DNA of 64,000 bases from Planctobacterium marinum. Lineage in GTDB: Bacteria > Pseudomonadota > Gammaproteobacteria > Enterobacterales > Alteromonadaceae. Shown piece after piece: positions 33,298-43,330 of the stretch. The position numbers and the translations under genes were made by a program. Location: contig NZ_AP027272.1 in assembly GCF_036322805.1 (NCBI RefSeq), positions 620,001 through 684,000 on the forward strand, given 5' to 3'. Position 1 is the first letter of the stretch. Each line of letters starts with the position of its first letter. Below the pieces are notes generated by a model, which was not told where the DNA came from, did not search any database, and was given only the letters and a program-made list of their open reading frames with translations.

Positions 33298-34398
33298 ATG
33301 ACTGAATTTCAGTGGCAACGTGCCGTAATTAAAATTGGCAGCGCACTTATCGCGCCTGATGGACAGCGTTGCAGCGCTCGATACTTATTGGCAATTGCCA
33401 AATTCATTACCGAAAGTCGCCAACAAGGTAAAGAGGTGGTGCTGGTTTCTTCTGGCAGTGTAGCAGCGGGGCGCAGCCAGATCCCGGTTACCCATCAGCC
33501 TACTATTGCTGAAAAACAAGCGATGGCCGCTATTGGACAATCACAAATGATGGCCAATTGGGCGCGCTTTTTCGATTTTCCCTGTGCTCAGATTTTATTG
33601 ACCTATGACGATCTCAGAGATCGTACTCGTTATGTGAATATCAAAAATACTTTGCGCGAACTATTGCAGCATCAGGCCTTGCCCATCGTAAATGAAAATG
33701 ACAGCGTCGCCGTGAACGAAATTAAGGTGGGTGACAACGACAATTTGGGCGCTTACACTGCATTGGTGGCTCAGGCAGATACCTTGATTGTCTGTTCTGA
33801 TATTGATGGTTTATACGATGCAGACCCTCGAAAACATCCAGAAGCACAATTAATTCCCGAGGTAGCTCAGATATCACCTGAAATTCACGCCTTGGCAGGG
33901 GGAGCTGGCACCTCAGTGGGCACAGGCGGTATGGTGACCAAATTACAGGCAGCCGAAAAATGTGCTCAAAGTGGTATTCAGACCCTGATTGTAAATGGCC
34001 GTGACTCCAAAACGTTTGATGCGCTGTTACAAGGGCGCTGTCCGGGGACCTTGTTCCGCGCCGCCGCATCTCAGGAAAAAGCCCGCTCCCAGTGGTTGCG
34101 CCATACTTTGAGCGCCAAAGGTTCAGTGGATATCGATGACGGTGCCTCTAATGCGCTGTTGCACAATGGGGCATCCTTGTTGCCTTCTGGGATTACTGCA
34201 GTTACCGGGCAGTTTAGTCCCGGTGAAGCCGTTAACGTACAGCATCAGGGGCAGGTTATTGCCAAAGGATTAGCACTTTACAGTGCGGAAGAAATGAAAT
34301 TGATTGCCGGGTGCAATAGCCAGCAAATCCAGTCTCTGTTGGGCTTTACTTTAGGTGAGGCGGTAATTCACAGAGACGATCTTATTCTTTATCGCTAA
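33298..34398 (+). CDS. proB: Glutamate 5-kinase
   Basis: A 366-residue ProB: an N-terminal amino-acid kinase domain (AVIKIGSALI, VVLVSSGSVAAG, IVNENDSVAVNE, GAGTSVGTGGM) and a C-terminal PUA domain (about 275-366). It phosphorylates L-glutamate, the first step of proline synthesis, in the cytoplasm. The ATG at 33298 gives a length matching E. coli ProB (367); the frame is open 18 codons further, but that extension is not typical. proA follows after 18 bp, forming the usual proBA operon. Feedback inhibition by proline is expected from the family. Confidence 0.97.
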   Translation: MTEFQWQRAVIKIGSALIAPDGQRCSARYLLAIAKFITESRQQGKEVVLVSSGSVAAGRSQIPVTHQPTIAEKQAMAAIGQSQMMANWARFFDFPCAQILLTYDDLRDRTRYVNIKNTLRELLQHQALPIVNENDSVAVNEIKVGDNDNLGAYTALVAQADTLIVCSDIDGLYDADPRKHPEAQLIPEVAQISPEIHALAGGAGTSVGTGGMVTKLQAAEKCAQSGIQTLIVNGRDSKTFDALLQGRCPGTLFRAAASQEKARSQWLRHTLSAKGSVDIDDGASNALLHNGASLLPSGITAVTGQFSPGEAVNVQHQGQVIAKGLALYSAEEMKLIAGCNSQQIQSLLGFTLGEAVIHRDDLILYR

Positions 34399-34416
34399 TA
34401 AACTTACAGGTGTAGT

Positions 34417-35667
34417 ATGACATTTTCCGTTGCTCAAGCCGCAAAAGACGCAAAACTTGCCGCCCGAGATACCGCTAAACTCACAGACAAACAAAAAGCA
34501 GACGCACTGTTGGCAATTGCCGATGAGATAAACCACTCCGAAAGCAACATTCTTGAGGCCAACCATAAAGACCTGCAACAAGGCGAGCAAAACGGCTTGA
34601 GTGCCGCAATGTTAGACCGACTCAAGCTGGATTCAGCTCGTCTACAAGCTATTGCGAATGCGGTGCGGGAAATCGCTGCCCAACCAGACCCGGTGGGCAG
34701 TACCAGTGGCTCTCGAAAACTGCCTTCTGGTATTGAGGTAGCTAAGATGCGCATTCCACTTGGGGTTATTACGATGGTGTACGAATCGCGTCCTAACGTG
34801 ACTATTGATGCCGCAGCGTTGTGTTTCAAAGCTGGCAATGCAGTGATTTTACGAGGTGGTAAAGAAGCGCTGCATTCTAATCTGGCATTAGCCAGCTGTA
34901 TTCATCGCGCTTTTGCTCAGCAACAAATCCCCGCCGCTGCGGTTACGGTTATTCCCGACCCTGACCGCGCTATTATGAACGAGTTATTGACCCTGAGTGA
35001 GGACATCGATCTTATCATTCCTCGTGGCGGAGAGGGGCTGATCCGCTTTGTTACTGAAAACAGCCGTATCCCAGTTATTCAGCATTTTAAAGGCGTGTGT
35101 CATCTCTTTGCTGATGCGGCGGCAGACCTTGAAAAAGCCATCGCCATTCTGGAAAACGGCAAAACTCAGCGCACGGGTGTGTGCAATGCCCTTGAAACAC
35201 TCCTGGTACACAAGGATATTGCCTCATCATTTATGCCGATGGTAGCCGAATTGTTTACTAAACACGGAGTTAAAGTGCACGCTTGTGAGCAAAGTAAAGC
35301 CTATTTACCTGCTGCAGATTTGGCCACTGAAGAAGATTGGCATGCCGAGTATCTAGCCTTAGAAATTGCCGTTAAAATGGTGAACGATTTTGAAGATGCC
35401 GTTGAGCATATTGCTAATTATGGTTCAGGACACACTGAAGTGATCGTCACTCAAGATATCTCGAGAGCAAAGCGCTTTGTACGCGAAATCAATTCCTCAG
35501 TCGTGATGGTGAATGCTTCTTCGCGCTTTTCCGATGGCGGCGAACTGGGCTTAGGTGCCGAGATTGGTATTTCCACCAGTAAGTTGCACGCTTATGGGCC
35601 AATGGGAGCAGAATCTCTCACAACTGAAAAGTTCGTGGTACAGGGAGACGGCGAAATACGCAGCTGA
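34417..35667 (+). CDS. proA: Gamma-glutamyl phosphate reductase
   Basis: A 416-residue ProA of aldehyde-dehydrogenase fold. MVYESRPNVTIDAAALC, CFKAGNAVILRGGKEA and the catalytic cysteine in KTQRTGVCNALETLLVH are as expected. It reduces gamma-glutamyl phosphate to glutamate semialdehyde with NADPH, acting directly after ProB. The length is nearly that of E. coli ProA. Second gene of the proBA operon. Confidence 0.97.
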   Translation: MTFSVAQAAKDAKLAARDTAKLTDKQKADALLAIADEINHSESNILEANHKDLQQGEQNGLSAAMLDRLKLDSARLQAIANAVREIAAQPDPVGSTSGSRKLPSGIEVAKMRIPLGVITMVYESRPNVTIDAAALCFKAGNAVILRGGKEALHSNLALASCIHRAFAQQQIPAAAVTVIPDPDRAIMNELLTLSEDIDLIIPRGGEGLIRFVTENSRIPVIQHFKGVCHLFADAAADLEKAIAILENGKTQRTGVCNALETLLVHKDIASSFMPMVAELFTKHGVKVHACEQSKAYLPAADLATEEDWHAEYLALEIAVKMVNDFEDAVEHIANYGSGHTEVIVTQDISRAKRFVREINSSVVMVNASSRFSDGGELGLGAEIGISTSKLHAYGPMGAESLTTEKFVVQGDGEIRS

Positions 35668-35766
35668 TAACTGTTTACAGATGGCTGTTTTTTATCCCTG
35701 ACAAGTTCTGGTCTGTAAAGGGCTAAACTGGGCTCAGATTAGCCTTTCTTTTCAAAAGGATACCCA

Positions 35767-36672
35767 ATGTCCAATGGATTGTTGTTTTGTTTGTGTGCCT
35801 TTATCTGGGGTACAACCTGGTTTGCTATAACGTTTCAACACAGTGAGATGTCGCTGATCTACTCCGTAGGTATGCGTTTTTGTTGTGCGGCACTGCTGTT
35901 AGGTGTCTGGTGTTTCTGGCATAAACTGAACATGAAGTTTAGCTGGCGGGCTCACGTCAAAATGCTAGGTGCGGGATTCAGTCTTTACACCCTTGATTAT
36001 GTATTTTTGTATTTGAGTCAGCAGTTTATTGTTAGTGCTTTGTTGGCGGTGTTTAGCGCCAGTGTTGTGTATTTTACTATTTTTCTGCGCCGCTTTATGT
36101 TGGGAAAACCAGTGCGAATGGAAGTGGTTATTGGTGCCGCCATTAGCGCTGTTGGCTTGTATTTACTGTTTTCCCCGGAGATGGAAGGGTTGACTGAGTC
36201 CAAAGGATTAACCCTTGGATTAATTTTCGCCACTATATCCTTCTTTTTTGCGGCAGTGGGTAATGTGATATCGGAAAACGCTCTATCTGAAGAAGTACCT
36301 GTGGTGCAATTTAATTTTTGGGCCATGAGTTATAGTTTGCTCTTTACCTTTGGCTATGCTCTGTACACTGATGAACCTTTTGTCTTGCCGGAGGCCAGCA
36401 GTTATTGGTTGACATTGGCCTATCTTGCTGTATTTGGCTCCGTTTTGGCATTTGGCGCTTACATGAAACTGGTGAAAAATCTGGGGGCAGATAAATCTTC
36501 CAATGTGATCTTGGTGTGTCCAGTAGTGGCTCTGGTGATATCTACGCTCTTTGAAAACTACCAATGGAGCATTATGGGGCTGACAGGAGTCGTTGCTATT
36601 CTTATCGGTAATGCTATTGCTATGGATAAACTCAAATTTAAAAAAAGGACAGGACCAGTTCATTCTCAATAG
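35767..36672 (+). CDS. EamA/DMT-superfamily transporter
   Basis: A 301-residue membrane protein with about ten hydrophobic segments arranged as two EamA repeats (start: FIWGTTWFAI). Such carriers export amino acids or other metabolites; the substrate cannot be told. AAAAGG precedes the ATG. It follows proA by 99 bp on the same strand; export of proline or a related compound is possible but not supported further. Confidence 0.87.
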   Translation: MSNGLLFCLCAFIWGTTWFAITFQHSEMSLIYSVGMRFCCAALLLGVWCFWHKLNMKFSWRAHVKMLGAGFSLYTLDYVFLYLSQQFIVSALLAVFSASVVYFTIFLRRFMLGKPVRMEVVIGAAISAVGLYLLFSPEMEGLTESKGLTLGLIFATISFFFAAVGNVISENALSEEVPVVQFNFWAMSYSLLFTFGYALYTDEPFVLPEASSYWLTLAYLAVFGSVLAFGAYMKLVKNLGADKSSNVILVCPVVALVISTLFENYQWSIMGLTGVVAILIGNAIAMDKLKFKKRTGPVHSQ

Positions 36673-36903
36673 AGGGAATGCAATTGGCATTTTGCTTGTT
36701 TTGACCATATTAGCGCATGAGCTGTAACATCTTATGATGTGTCTGCGAACTTTTGTATGCGATATCGTGAAAAAGATCGTCTTTTAGGGAATAATACTGC
36801 ACTGACGGACGTCGCAGTCATATCACTGAGTTCGCAAAATGGAACGTTTAATCTCGGTAGATTCGTCAATTTTGCACAAGAGTTTTGCAAAGGAATTTTA
36901 CCA

Positions 36904-39900
36904 ATGCTTACCAATCATCCAATGTATAAGGCCTCGCTTTTTTTATTTACTTGTCTGTTTCTTCAGTTTTCTTTTTCCGCAGGCGCGAAAATAGATTCCA
37001 CCTTTTATCAACTGAACTCACAATCTGAGGATGTCAATTTTTTCATCACGGATGTGGCATCCAACGAACAGACAGTTTTTTTTATTGCTCTTGAGCGCTC
37101 TGATGCCTTTGGGGCTTCCAGTAGTAACTGGTTATGGCAGTTAGAGAAAGAAACGAACGATTATCGCAAAATAACCTTTTCGGGACCGGATTTACCCTAT
37201 TCTGAGTTCTCAGATATCGAGGTGATAGGTGACAAAGCCTATTTCCTGGCCGAGGATGGCAGTGGTGTTCAAAAGCTCTGGAGCTACGATTTAGGTTGTG
37301 AGTGTGTATCAGTTGTGGATGGGGAATCCGAGCGCACTCGTTGGTTATTTCAGTTTAATCAGCAGCTGTTTATGCACAGCAGAGATGCGGATTCAACGGA
37401 TTCAATCTGGTTGGTGGATTCGGACAATGATGCCCTCTCTTTGGCAGGCAGTGCCAGCCAGGAAGCATTAAGTGGTTCTTTTAGTGATTTTGAGTTTGGT
37501 GAGACGGCTTTTTATTTTATCGCCAACTCATCAGAGGATGAGACGCAGTTTTGGCAATATGATCAAACCCAAAACCAATTTTATGCACTTACACCACTCG
37601 ACGAATTACTGGCACCGAATTCGGGAAGAACCAGCCCGCGATTGGTTAAAGTAGAGCAAAACCGCCTTTATGTGGATACCACCAATAGCACACCTGACCT
37701 TGAGTTCGAGGGAGAGCTATGGTCCCTGGATGTCAATGAAAACAGCCTTTCTAAAATAACCGACTTGTTTTTTAACTTTGATTGCGATGGTGATGACTCT
37801 CCTTCTTACAAGCGAGAGACACTGTTAGGCACCTCAGGTAACTACGTTTTTTATGTCAATATTGAGGATACCTCGGGGTTCAACCAGGTGGGTGGTGAGC
37901 TTCCTGGCTACCATGTCTGGCGCTATGATTTAGCCAGCGGTGATAAGGTACAAATCACCGATGCCGAGTTTCACATTGGCACCCATAGTTGGTGCGCATA
38001 CAATCCAATTAATAACCTGTATGTCTCCGAGCAACACCTGTACTTCTCCTGGCGATCTGACTCGGTATACAGTTTTAACCTTGCCGACGACGTATCTGAA
38101 AGTCAGTTTACATACCTCGGTGATAAGCCGTCCGCTGATGGCGTAAAAATTAAAGACGATTTATTGTTCTTTGAGCCGCGCAGGTACACCTGGGGTAGTT
38201 CTCAGGCGTGTAATAAGGCCTTGGATCTTAAGACAAATACAATGCGCACCATTGACTATGGCGGTCAATCTTTGAGTTGTCGTGGTATGTTCCTTTTGGA
38301 CAATGAGATCATCACTGTTGGTGGCACATCTTATGCCAATGAGCAGCTCTGGCGGGTGGACCAGGAACTGGTGGGGCAACAACTCACAGACATTCAGGGA
38401 ACCCGATTTAGAGCTTCAAATGTAAATGAAGGCATCACTGTTGGTGACAAATTTTACTTGGTTGCCGATTCCGGAACCGAAGGACAAGGTTTATGGCGGC
38501 TTGGCCAAACGGGAGAGCCTGAACTTCTGGATTTTAATTCCGAAGCCATAATTTCCCCCTACCACAAAGAGTTTTTGCTGGAAAAAGCCATCAATCAGTA
38601 TTTGTTTTTTAGTGTGCCGGTTGATGGCACCAAACATTACTTTCGACTGGACAGCCGCGATGACAGTATTGTGCCATTGGAGGACCTGAATGAGATTGCG
38701 CGGGACAGGGGGCTGCAACTATCGCTATTCCAACATTCCGGTGACAAGGTGTTTTTCAGGCACAGAAGTCGCAGTAATGTTTCACAGGTATTTTCTTATG
38801 ACCTGCAAACAGCTGAAACTGGCACTTTGTTTTGGGGGGATGGCCAGGTCGCCTGGGTTGATGAAAACAATCTGTATTTATTCCGGGATGTGGATTTTTA
38901 TTACGGATTGTGGCGTTGGGACAGAACTGCCAGAGAATATCATCAGATTGAGACGTCACCCATACAGGGATGCCAGAAAACCAAAATGGTTGAGAGTGTT
39001 GCATTCAAAGACAACCTCTATTTTTCTCGGTGGGGGGATGTAATGCGTTACAACCCAGAAACCGAGGATTTTGTGCAGCTGGGATGCGGTCATCACCTGT
39101 TACCGGCAGCGTCCCAATTGCTTGTAGTTAAAGAAGAGGGTTTTGTGGATGGATTTCGCCGCACCAGCCTCTGGCAGGTAAACAATGAACAAAATCAGCT
39201 GCAGCAAGTGAGCCCTGTGCGATTCAAAGACGACTGGGCATGGCTCAATGGCAATTTTTATTATGCCGGGCAAGGTGAAGACAGCAACTACGGCATTTGG
39301 CAGTACAATCCTGCTGAAGAACAATTAATACTACTGAATCATCTGGCAACGCTTGGCAGTGACGATACCACTGGTGATGTGACTGTACCTGGTTTGTTTA
39401 AAATCGCAGAGCTGAGTGGTGAGGTTTACTTTATCAGTTATATGCAATCCACTTATCAAGGACAAGTGAGCGACATGCAGCTTTGGCAAGGCGGGGTTGC
39501 TCAGCCATTGATGAATTTTGGCTATGGTACATTTGTACCAACTGATGTTCATTATATGTTGTTTCTGGAAGCCTTTGCCGGAGATCTGTTCTTACCGGGC
39601 ACAGTGAATCAGCAGGGACAGCATTTCGAGTCTGCTTTAATCCGACTGGAGATTAATGGTGCCAGAGAGGCAATTAATCAGGATTTTGATGGGGATGGCG
39701 TGGCTGACATTGCGCTGCGAGACCCCTATCAACGCTCGTGGACGATTTATCAATCGTCAGATGAGCAAATTCGCGACGTTCAGTTTGGTTTGCGGGAGAC
39801 CGATATTCCCGTTCCTGCTGATTATGACGGAGATGGTATCGTTGATATTGCGGTTAGAAGACCAGCCACAAAAATGTGGTATATTTTAAATTCCAGTAAC

Positions 39901-40608
39901 AGCAATTATGGCAGTGATCGCCAGGATGGTATTCAGCGCATCCGCTTTGGTCTTGCAGAAGAAGATATTCCGGTGGTTGCCGATTATGATGGCGACGGCA
40001 TTGCCGATTTAGCAGTGAGAAGACCTTCACTTCGCCTCTGGATCATTCGCCAATCCAGTAATGGAGAGATAATCGAAGTGAAATTTGGGCTGCGCAGCAC
40101 GGATATTCCTGTTACCGGAGATTTTGATGGCGACGGTAAAGACGATGTCGCGTTTCGTCGTCCTGAAGATAAAACCTGGTACGTGAACAATTCCAGCGGT
40201 AGCAATTACAATAGTGACCGCGAAGACAGTATCCAGCGGATCCGTCTGGGGTTAGCAGAAGCAGACATTCCGGTACCAGCAGATTTTGATGGGGATGGTA
40301 TTACTGATATGGCTGTTTGGCGAGCAAGTGCTAGCCGGTTCATTATCAGATTGTCAGACACGGGCGAGGTCGTTGAAAAGCTTTTTGACAGTGCTTCAGA
40401 TGCTCTACCTATCGTAGCTGATTACAATGGCGACGGGCTAAGCGACCCGGCTGTGTACCACGAAAATACGGGTGCCATTGATATCATTTATTCTAGCGCC
40501 CAAGGAGACGACTCTCTGTTGCAGCTTACCGTTGCACCTTGGTTGTTTCCAGTCGCATCGCCCATATCGGAACTAATGCGATTAGTTGACGGGTTATGTG
40601 ACTGTTAG
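36904..40608 (+). CDS. Large secreted FG-GAP/VCBS repeat protein
   Basis: A 1234-residue exported protein. The ATG at 36904 (AAGGA upstream) starts a signal peptide ending near SFSAGA; longer readings from 36739 add 55 residues before it and are unlikely. Residues about 30-910 hold repeated beta-propeller-like units with LW-type blades (LWSYDLG, LWRVDQE, LWRLGQT, LWQVNNE). From about 920 onward are six FG-GAP repeats with calcium-loop motifs such as DFDGDGVAD, DYDGDGIVD, DFDGDGKDD and DYNGDGLSD. The repeats alternate between two types (see findings). It is probably a surface or secreted binding protein; the ligand is unknown. Confidence 0.85.
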   Translation: MLTNHPMYKASLFLFTCLFLQFSFSAGAKIDSTFYQLNSQSEDVNFFITDVASNEQTVFFIALERSDAFGASSSNWLWQLEKETNDYRKITFSGPDLPYSEFSDIEVIGDKAYFLAEDGSGVQKLWSYDLGCECVSVVDGESERTRWLFQFNQQLFMHSRDADSTDSIWLVDSDNDALSLAGSASQEALSGSFSDFEFGETAFYFIANSSEDETQFWQYDQTQNQFYALTPLDELLAPNSGRTSPRLVKVEQNRLYVDTTNSTPDLEFEGELWSLDVNENSLSKITDLFFNFDCDGDDSPSYKRETLLGTSGNYVFYVNIEDTSGFNQVGGELPGYHVWRYDLASGDKVQITDAEFHIGTHSWCAYNPINNLYVSEQHLYFSWRSDSVYSFNLADDVSESQFTYLGDKPSADGVKIKDDLLFFEPRRYTWGSSQACNKALDLKTNTMRTIDYGGQSLSCRGMFLLDNEIITVGGTSYANEQLWRVDQELVGQQLTDIQGTRFRASNVNEGITVGDKFYLVADSGTEGQGLWRLGQTGEPELLDFNSEAIISPYHKEFLLEKAINQYLFFSVPVDGTKHYFRLDSRDDSIVPLEDLNEIARDRGLQLSLFQHSGDKVFFRHRSRSNVSQVFSYDLQTAETGTLFWGDGQVAWVDENNLYLFRDVDFYYGLWRWDRTAREYHQIETSPIQGCQKTKMVESVAFKDNLYFSRWGDVMRYNPETEDFVQLGCGHHLLPAASQLLVVKEEGFVDGFRRTSLWQVNNEQNQLQQVSPVRFKDDWAWLNGNFYYAGQGEDSNYGIWQYNPAEEQLILLNHLATLGSDDTTGDVTVPGLFKIAELSGEVYFISYMQSTYQGQVSDMQLWQGGVAQPLMNFGYGTFVPTDVHYMLFLEAFAGDLFLPGTVNQQGQHFESALIRLEINGAREAINQDFDGDGVADIALRDPYQRSWTIYQSSDEQIRDVQFGLRETDIPVPADYDGDGIVDIAVRRPATKMWYILNSSNSNYGSDRQDGIQRIRFGLAEEDIPVVADYDGDGIADLAVRRPSLRLWIIRQSSNGEIIEVKFGLRSTDIPVTGDFDGDGKDDVAFRRPEDKTWYVNNSSGSNYNSDREDSIQRIRLGLAEADIPVPADFDGDGITDMAVWRASASRFIIRLSDTGEVVEKLFDSASDALPIVADYNGDGLSDPAVYHENTGAIDIIYSSAQGDDSLLQLTVAPWLFPVASPISELMRLVDGLCDC

Positions 40609-40659
40609 GTGTTAACATACAAGGTTGGCCCCATTGTTCAATCGTTGCTGATTGTTTAT

Positions 40660-41742
40660 TTAGCGGATGATATCATCCAGACACTGCATGATTTCCTGAC
40701 TGGCGGCTTCCATTTTTTGCATGTGCGCCGATGCGCCCTGTTTGTCGTCTTTTTTAAGATACTCCAGGGCCTTTACACCATTTTCGTGCAAAGCTCGATG
40801 AGGGCGTTCCAGCCGCTGAAATGCCGGAACCTTTCCATACGTGTCTCGTCCTGTGCCCTCCATCCAACTTCCCAGTCGACACGACACCTGATCCGCCACA
40901 TCCGCGCTGGTTTTGTTGCTGGTGCCGAAGGCAATGGCGTAGATATCTCCCTTCCAGACGATATGATCTAATTTCACAGTTTGGATGAAAGAGCGAATCG
41001 CGGCATCTTGTATAACATTTTTCATTTTATTGGTTTGCTCAACAATGGTGCCATAAAACTCATTGAGTTTGTCGACACCGTCAGCAAGCGACTGATTGTT
41101 ACTCTGAATATCATCCACTGTCGTCACGGTTTCGCTAGTCGAACTGATGATTTTCCTCACAAGTTCGGCCACTTCATTGGCGGATTCACTGGTATTATTA
41201 GCCAATGAGCGTACTTCATCCGCAACAACGCTAAACCCTCTACCGGCATCACCGGCTCTGGCTGCCTCGATGGCGGCATTAAGGGCTAGCAGGTTGGTTT
41301 GATCGGAAATTGAAGAAATGGTCGTCACAAAGGAGTTAATATTGTCGGCCATCTCTGACAGACCACTAATATTGGTGGTCATATTCGACATCTTGCCGGT
41401 AAGTCCCGCCATGCCTGATACGATATTATCCAGAGCGCCGCTAGCTACATCAAATAAATCGTTGATTTCGGTGACAGATTGGCTCTCTGTTTCAATGCGC
41501 TCAAACGAAGCTAATACCGTTTCTCTGATCCCCTCTACCTGACTAATGCAATCAAGCGCTGAGCGCAACATACTGTCTTGATGATTCTCTTGAGTTTGTA
41601 TTGCTCCCGAAGCCAGGTCTGATTTAAGCTCCTCCAGCTCACGACGCAGTAACTCGTTTTCATCTAGCGCTGCCGCCAGGTCTTTATTCAAGCGTGCTTT
41701 GTCTTGAGCAAGTTCGTCGTAAGTGGATTTGAGTACCAGCAT
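40660..41742 (-). CDS. Soluble chemoreceptor with C-terminal CZB zinc domain
   Basis: A 360-residue cytoplasmic methyl-accepting chemotaxis protein without transmembrane segments. Order: N-terminal coiled coil (about 5-50), MCP signalling hairpin (tip [15 protein letters not shown], then [13 protein letters not shown]), then a CZB domain at about 250-360. The CZB zinc ligands are visible as His in LDHIVWK, Cys in SCRLGSW, His in RPHRAL and His in LHENG. CZB domains sense zinc and, in some proteins, hypochlorous acid through the zinc-bound cysteine. It is not near other chemotaxis genes. Confidence 0.9.
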   Translation of the reverse strand: MLVLKSTYDELAQDKARLNKDLAAALDENELLRRELEELKSDLASGAIQTQENHQDSMLRSALDCISQVEGIRETVLASFERIETESQSVTEINDLFDVASGALDNIVSGMAGLTGKMSNMTTNISGLSEMADNINSFVTTISSISDQTNLLALNAAIEAARAGDAGRGFSVVADEVRSLANNTSESANEVAELVRKIISSTSETVTTVDDIQSNNQSLADGVDKLNEFYGTIVEQTNKMKNVIQDAAIRSFIQTVKLDHIVWKGDIYAIAFGTSNKTSADVADQVSCRLGSWMEGTGRDTYGKVPAFQRLERPHRALHENGVKALEYLKKDDKQGASAHMQKMEAASQEIMQCLDDIIR

Positions 41743-41841
41743 TAAAAATCTCGATTGTTGCGAAAGTCTTTAAAGATAGCTCAATTTAATCAGAATGGTA
41801 TAAACATCCTTTTGCCAAGCACCATAAAACTCCGTATTTTC

Positions 41842-42093
41842 CTACAGATTCTTGATCTTTTGTTCCAACTCCCATTTGGGCTCGGTGACAATTTTTTCCA
41901 AGTTTTCGACACGGGTTTTCAGCTGCAGATAATCAGCGTCAGTGTATTTCTGAGGTTTTTCTTTGAAAGGCGAAGATACCTCCATATTCATCCACTTTAC
42001 AATTTGCATATTGTATCTGCTGTCCAGCCAGTAACCGAAAACACACAGGGCTAAAATGCCGACAAATAGTAAGGTAAAAATCAATAAGTCCAT
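41842..42093 (-). CDS. Small membrane protein with coiled-coil tail
   Basis: An 83-residue protein with one N-terminal transmembrane helix (LLIFTLLFVGILALCVFGYW) and a charged coiled-coil tail (LKTRVENLEKIVTEP). It has the size and layout of PspB, but not enough of its sequence for the name. The ATG at 42093 has GGAG six bases upstream; the frame opens four codons earlier. It diverges from the ECF sigma gene, so a link to envelope stress is possible. Confidence 0.6.
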   Translation of the reverse strand: MDLLIFTLLFVGILALCVFGYWLDSRYNMQIVKWMNMEVSSPFKEKPQKYTDADYLQLKTRVENLEKIVTEPKWELEQKIKNL

Positions 42094-42248
42094 GATTAAC
42101 TCCAAGGTTGATTAGGATTTTGAAATTAGTAGTGTTCATCTCGTCTGATTTGTTACAAACAAAACGAAAAAAGTTTATTTTTTAGTTTTTGTAATAAAAT
42201 TGGCGCTCTACATACTAAAGCCTGTATCAGAAATAAATTAAGCGCGAC

Positions 42249-42737
42249 ATGGACCCAATACATATCGAACAAGTATTACAGGACTATGGTCCGCTGTTTA
42301 GCCGAATGGCGGGTAGCTATGAGAGTAATCTGGCAATGCGTCAGGAGTTGACTCAGGAGATCGCGCTCCACGTTTGGCAGGCTCTTGCTGGTTTTCGCGG
42401 CGATGCCCAGTTAAAAACCTATGTGCTCAAAATAGCCCATAACCGCTGTGTTCAACATGTACTTGCTGAGAGCAAGCGACCCAAAGCCGATTCATTGTCT
42501 GAAGAAGCTTTACCGTTGACGTCAAAACCTCTGGAAGCTGAACAGCAACTAATGTTGGATAAGTTGTTGGGCGCAGTACGCAAATTGCCGCTAAAACACA
42601 GGCAGCTCATTACCCTTTATCTCGAAGGTATGCAATATAACGAAATTGCTGAAATATGTGGTGTTAGTCAATCCAATGTTGGTGTCACCATTAATCGCAT
42701 CAGAAAACACTTATCCGAGGTGTTGCACAATGAATAA
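42249..42737 (+). CDS. ECF-family RNA polymerase sigma factor
   Basis: A 162-residue sigma-70-family protein of ECF type. Region 2 is at about 10-78 (ELTQEIALHVWQAL, LKTYVLKIAHNRCVQH) and region 4 at about 105-155 (LPLKHRQLITLYLEGMQYNEIAEICGVSQSNVGV). The next gene starts inside its last codons (8-bp overlap), the usual arrangement for a sigma factor and its membrane anti-sigma. No ECF-type autoregulated promoter is obvious upstream. The signal it answers is unknown. Confidence 0.9.
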   Translation: MDPIHIEQVLQDYGPLFSRMAGSYESNLAMRQELTQEIALHVWQALAGFRGDAQLKTYVLKIAHNRCVQHVLAESKRPKADSLSEEALPLTSKPLEAEQQLMLDKLLGAVRKLPLKHRQLITLYLEGMQYNEIAEICGVSQSNVGVTINRIRKHLSEVLHNE

Positions 42738-43305
42738 TCAAAATGATCCGCTTTCTAATTTATGGCAAAGTCAGCCGGTACAAAGCATTGATGTCAAAGA
42801 ATTAAAAGCGCTATGGAAGAAGAACCGCCGCAAGCAATGGTTGTGGGCACTGTCAGATGTTATTGGCTTACTGGCCGGTGTCATAATGTGTGGTTACTTC
42901 CTGCAAACGGAAGACAATTTGTTCCGTCAGATCTGGCTGGGGGTATTCTTGGTGCTGATTATCGTGGTAACACCCTGGAGCTTGCGTTTACGTTTGGCCA
43001 GCTTGCGCTCAAACGTTCCTACCAATGAGTACTTGGGTCGTTTGATACAGCAAAAAATCAACAATATCTGTATCGCCAGAATGTGTATCTGGATGGGAAT
43101 TTTTATCGCGTTGTTTTTCTCCCTCTGGTCCATCGCCTATTACTTTTATTACCAACCCGTACCTTATGAATACCTGATAAAGGTACTGAAAGGAACCGGC
43201 CTGATTGCTGTTATGTCGCTATTGATGGGCTGGTGGGCACGCTATGAGATAAATAAAAATAGCAAGTTGCTTAAACGCTATCAGTCGCTAAAAGAAGAAG
43301 CCTGA
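42730..43305 (+). CDS. Membrane protein coupled to the ECF sigma gene (putative anti-sigma)
   Basis: A 191-residue protein. A 50-residue cytoplasmic N-terminus (LSNLWQSQPVQSIDVKELKALWKKNRRK) is followed by four hydrophobic helices and a charged tail. There is no zinc-finger (ZAS) motif, so the anti-sigma role is inferred only from the 8-bp overlap with the sigma gene. The ATG at 42730 lies within the sigma stop region, giving coupled translation. A longer open frame from 42646 overlaps the sigma gene and is not credible. Confidence 0.7.
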   Translation: MNNQNDPLSNLWQSQPVQSIDVKELKALWKKNRRKQWLWALSDVIGLLAGVIMCGYFLQTEDNLFRQIWLGVFLVLIIVVTPWSLRLRLASLRSNVPTNEYLGRLIQQKINNICIARMCIWMGIFIALFFSLWSIAYYFYYQPVPYEYLIKVLKGTGLIAVMSLLMGWWARYEINKNSKLLKRYQSLKEEA

Positions 43306-43330
43306 ATCGCCAGGTGGCCATTATGACATA

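Noticed and set aside
35661-35693. Terminator after proA
   Set aside because: There is a T-run after a CAGC/GCTG pairing, but the stem is only four pairs with a long loop; not enough to call.
36739-36903. N-terminal extension of the FG-GAP protein
   Set aside because: The 55 extra residues precede a clear signal peptide and lack a ribosome-binding site; the ATG at 36904 has AAGGA upstream.
39679-40500. Possible CRISPR-like repeat array
   Set aside because: The repeats are in frame within one protein, differ at synonymous positions and encode calcium-loop motifs, so they are protein repeats.
41842-42093. PspB identity for the 83-residue membrane protein
   Set aside because: Only size and helix-plus-coiled-coil layout agree; no pspA or pspC is adjacent and the sequence match is weak.
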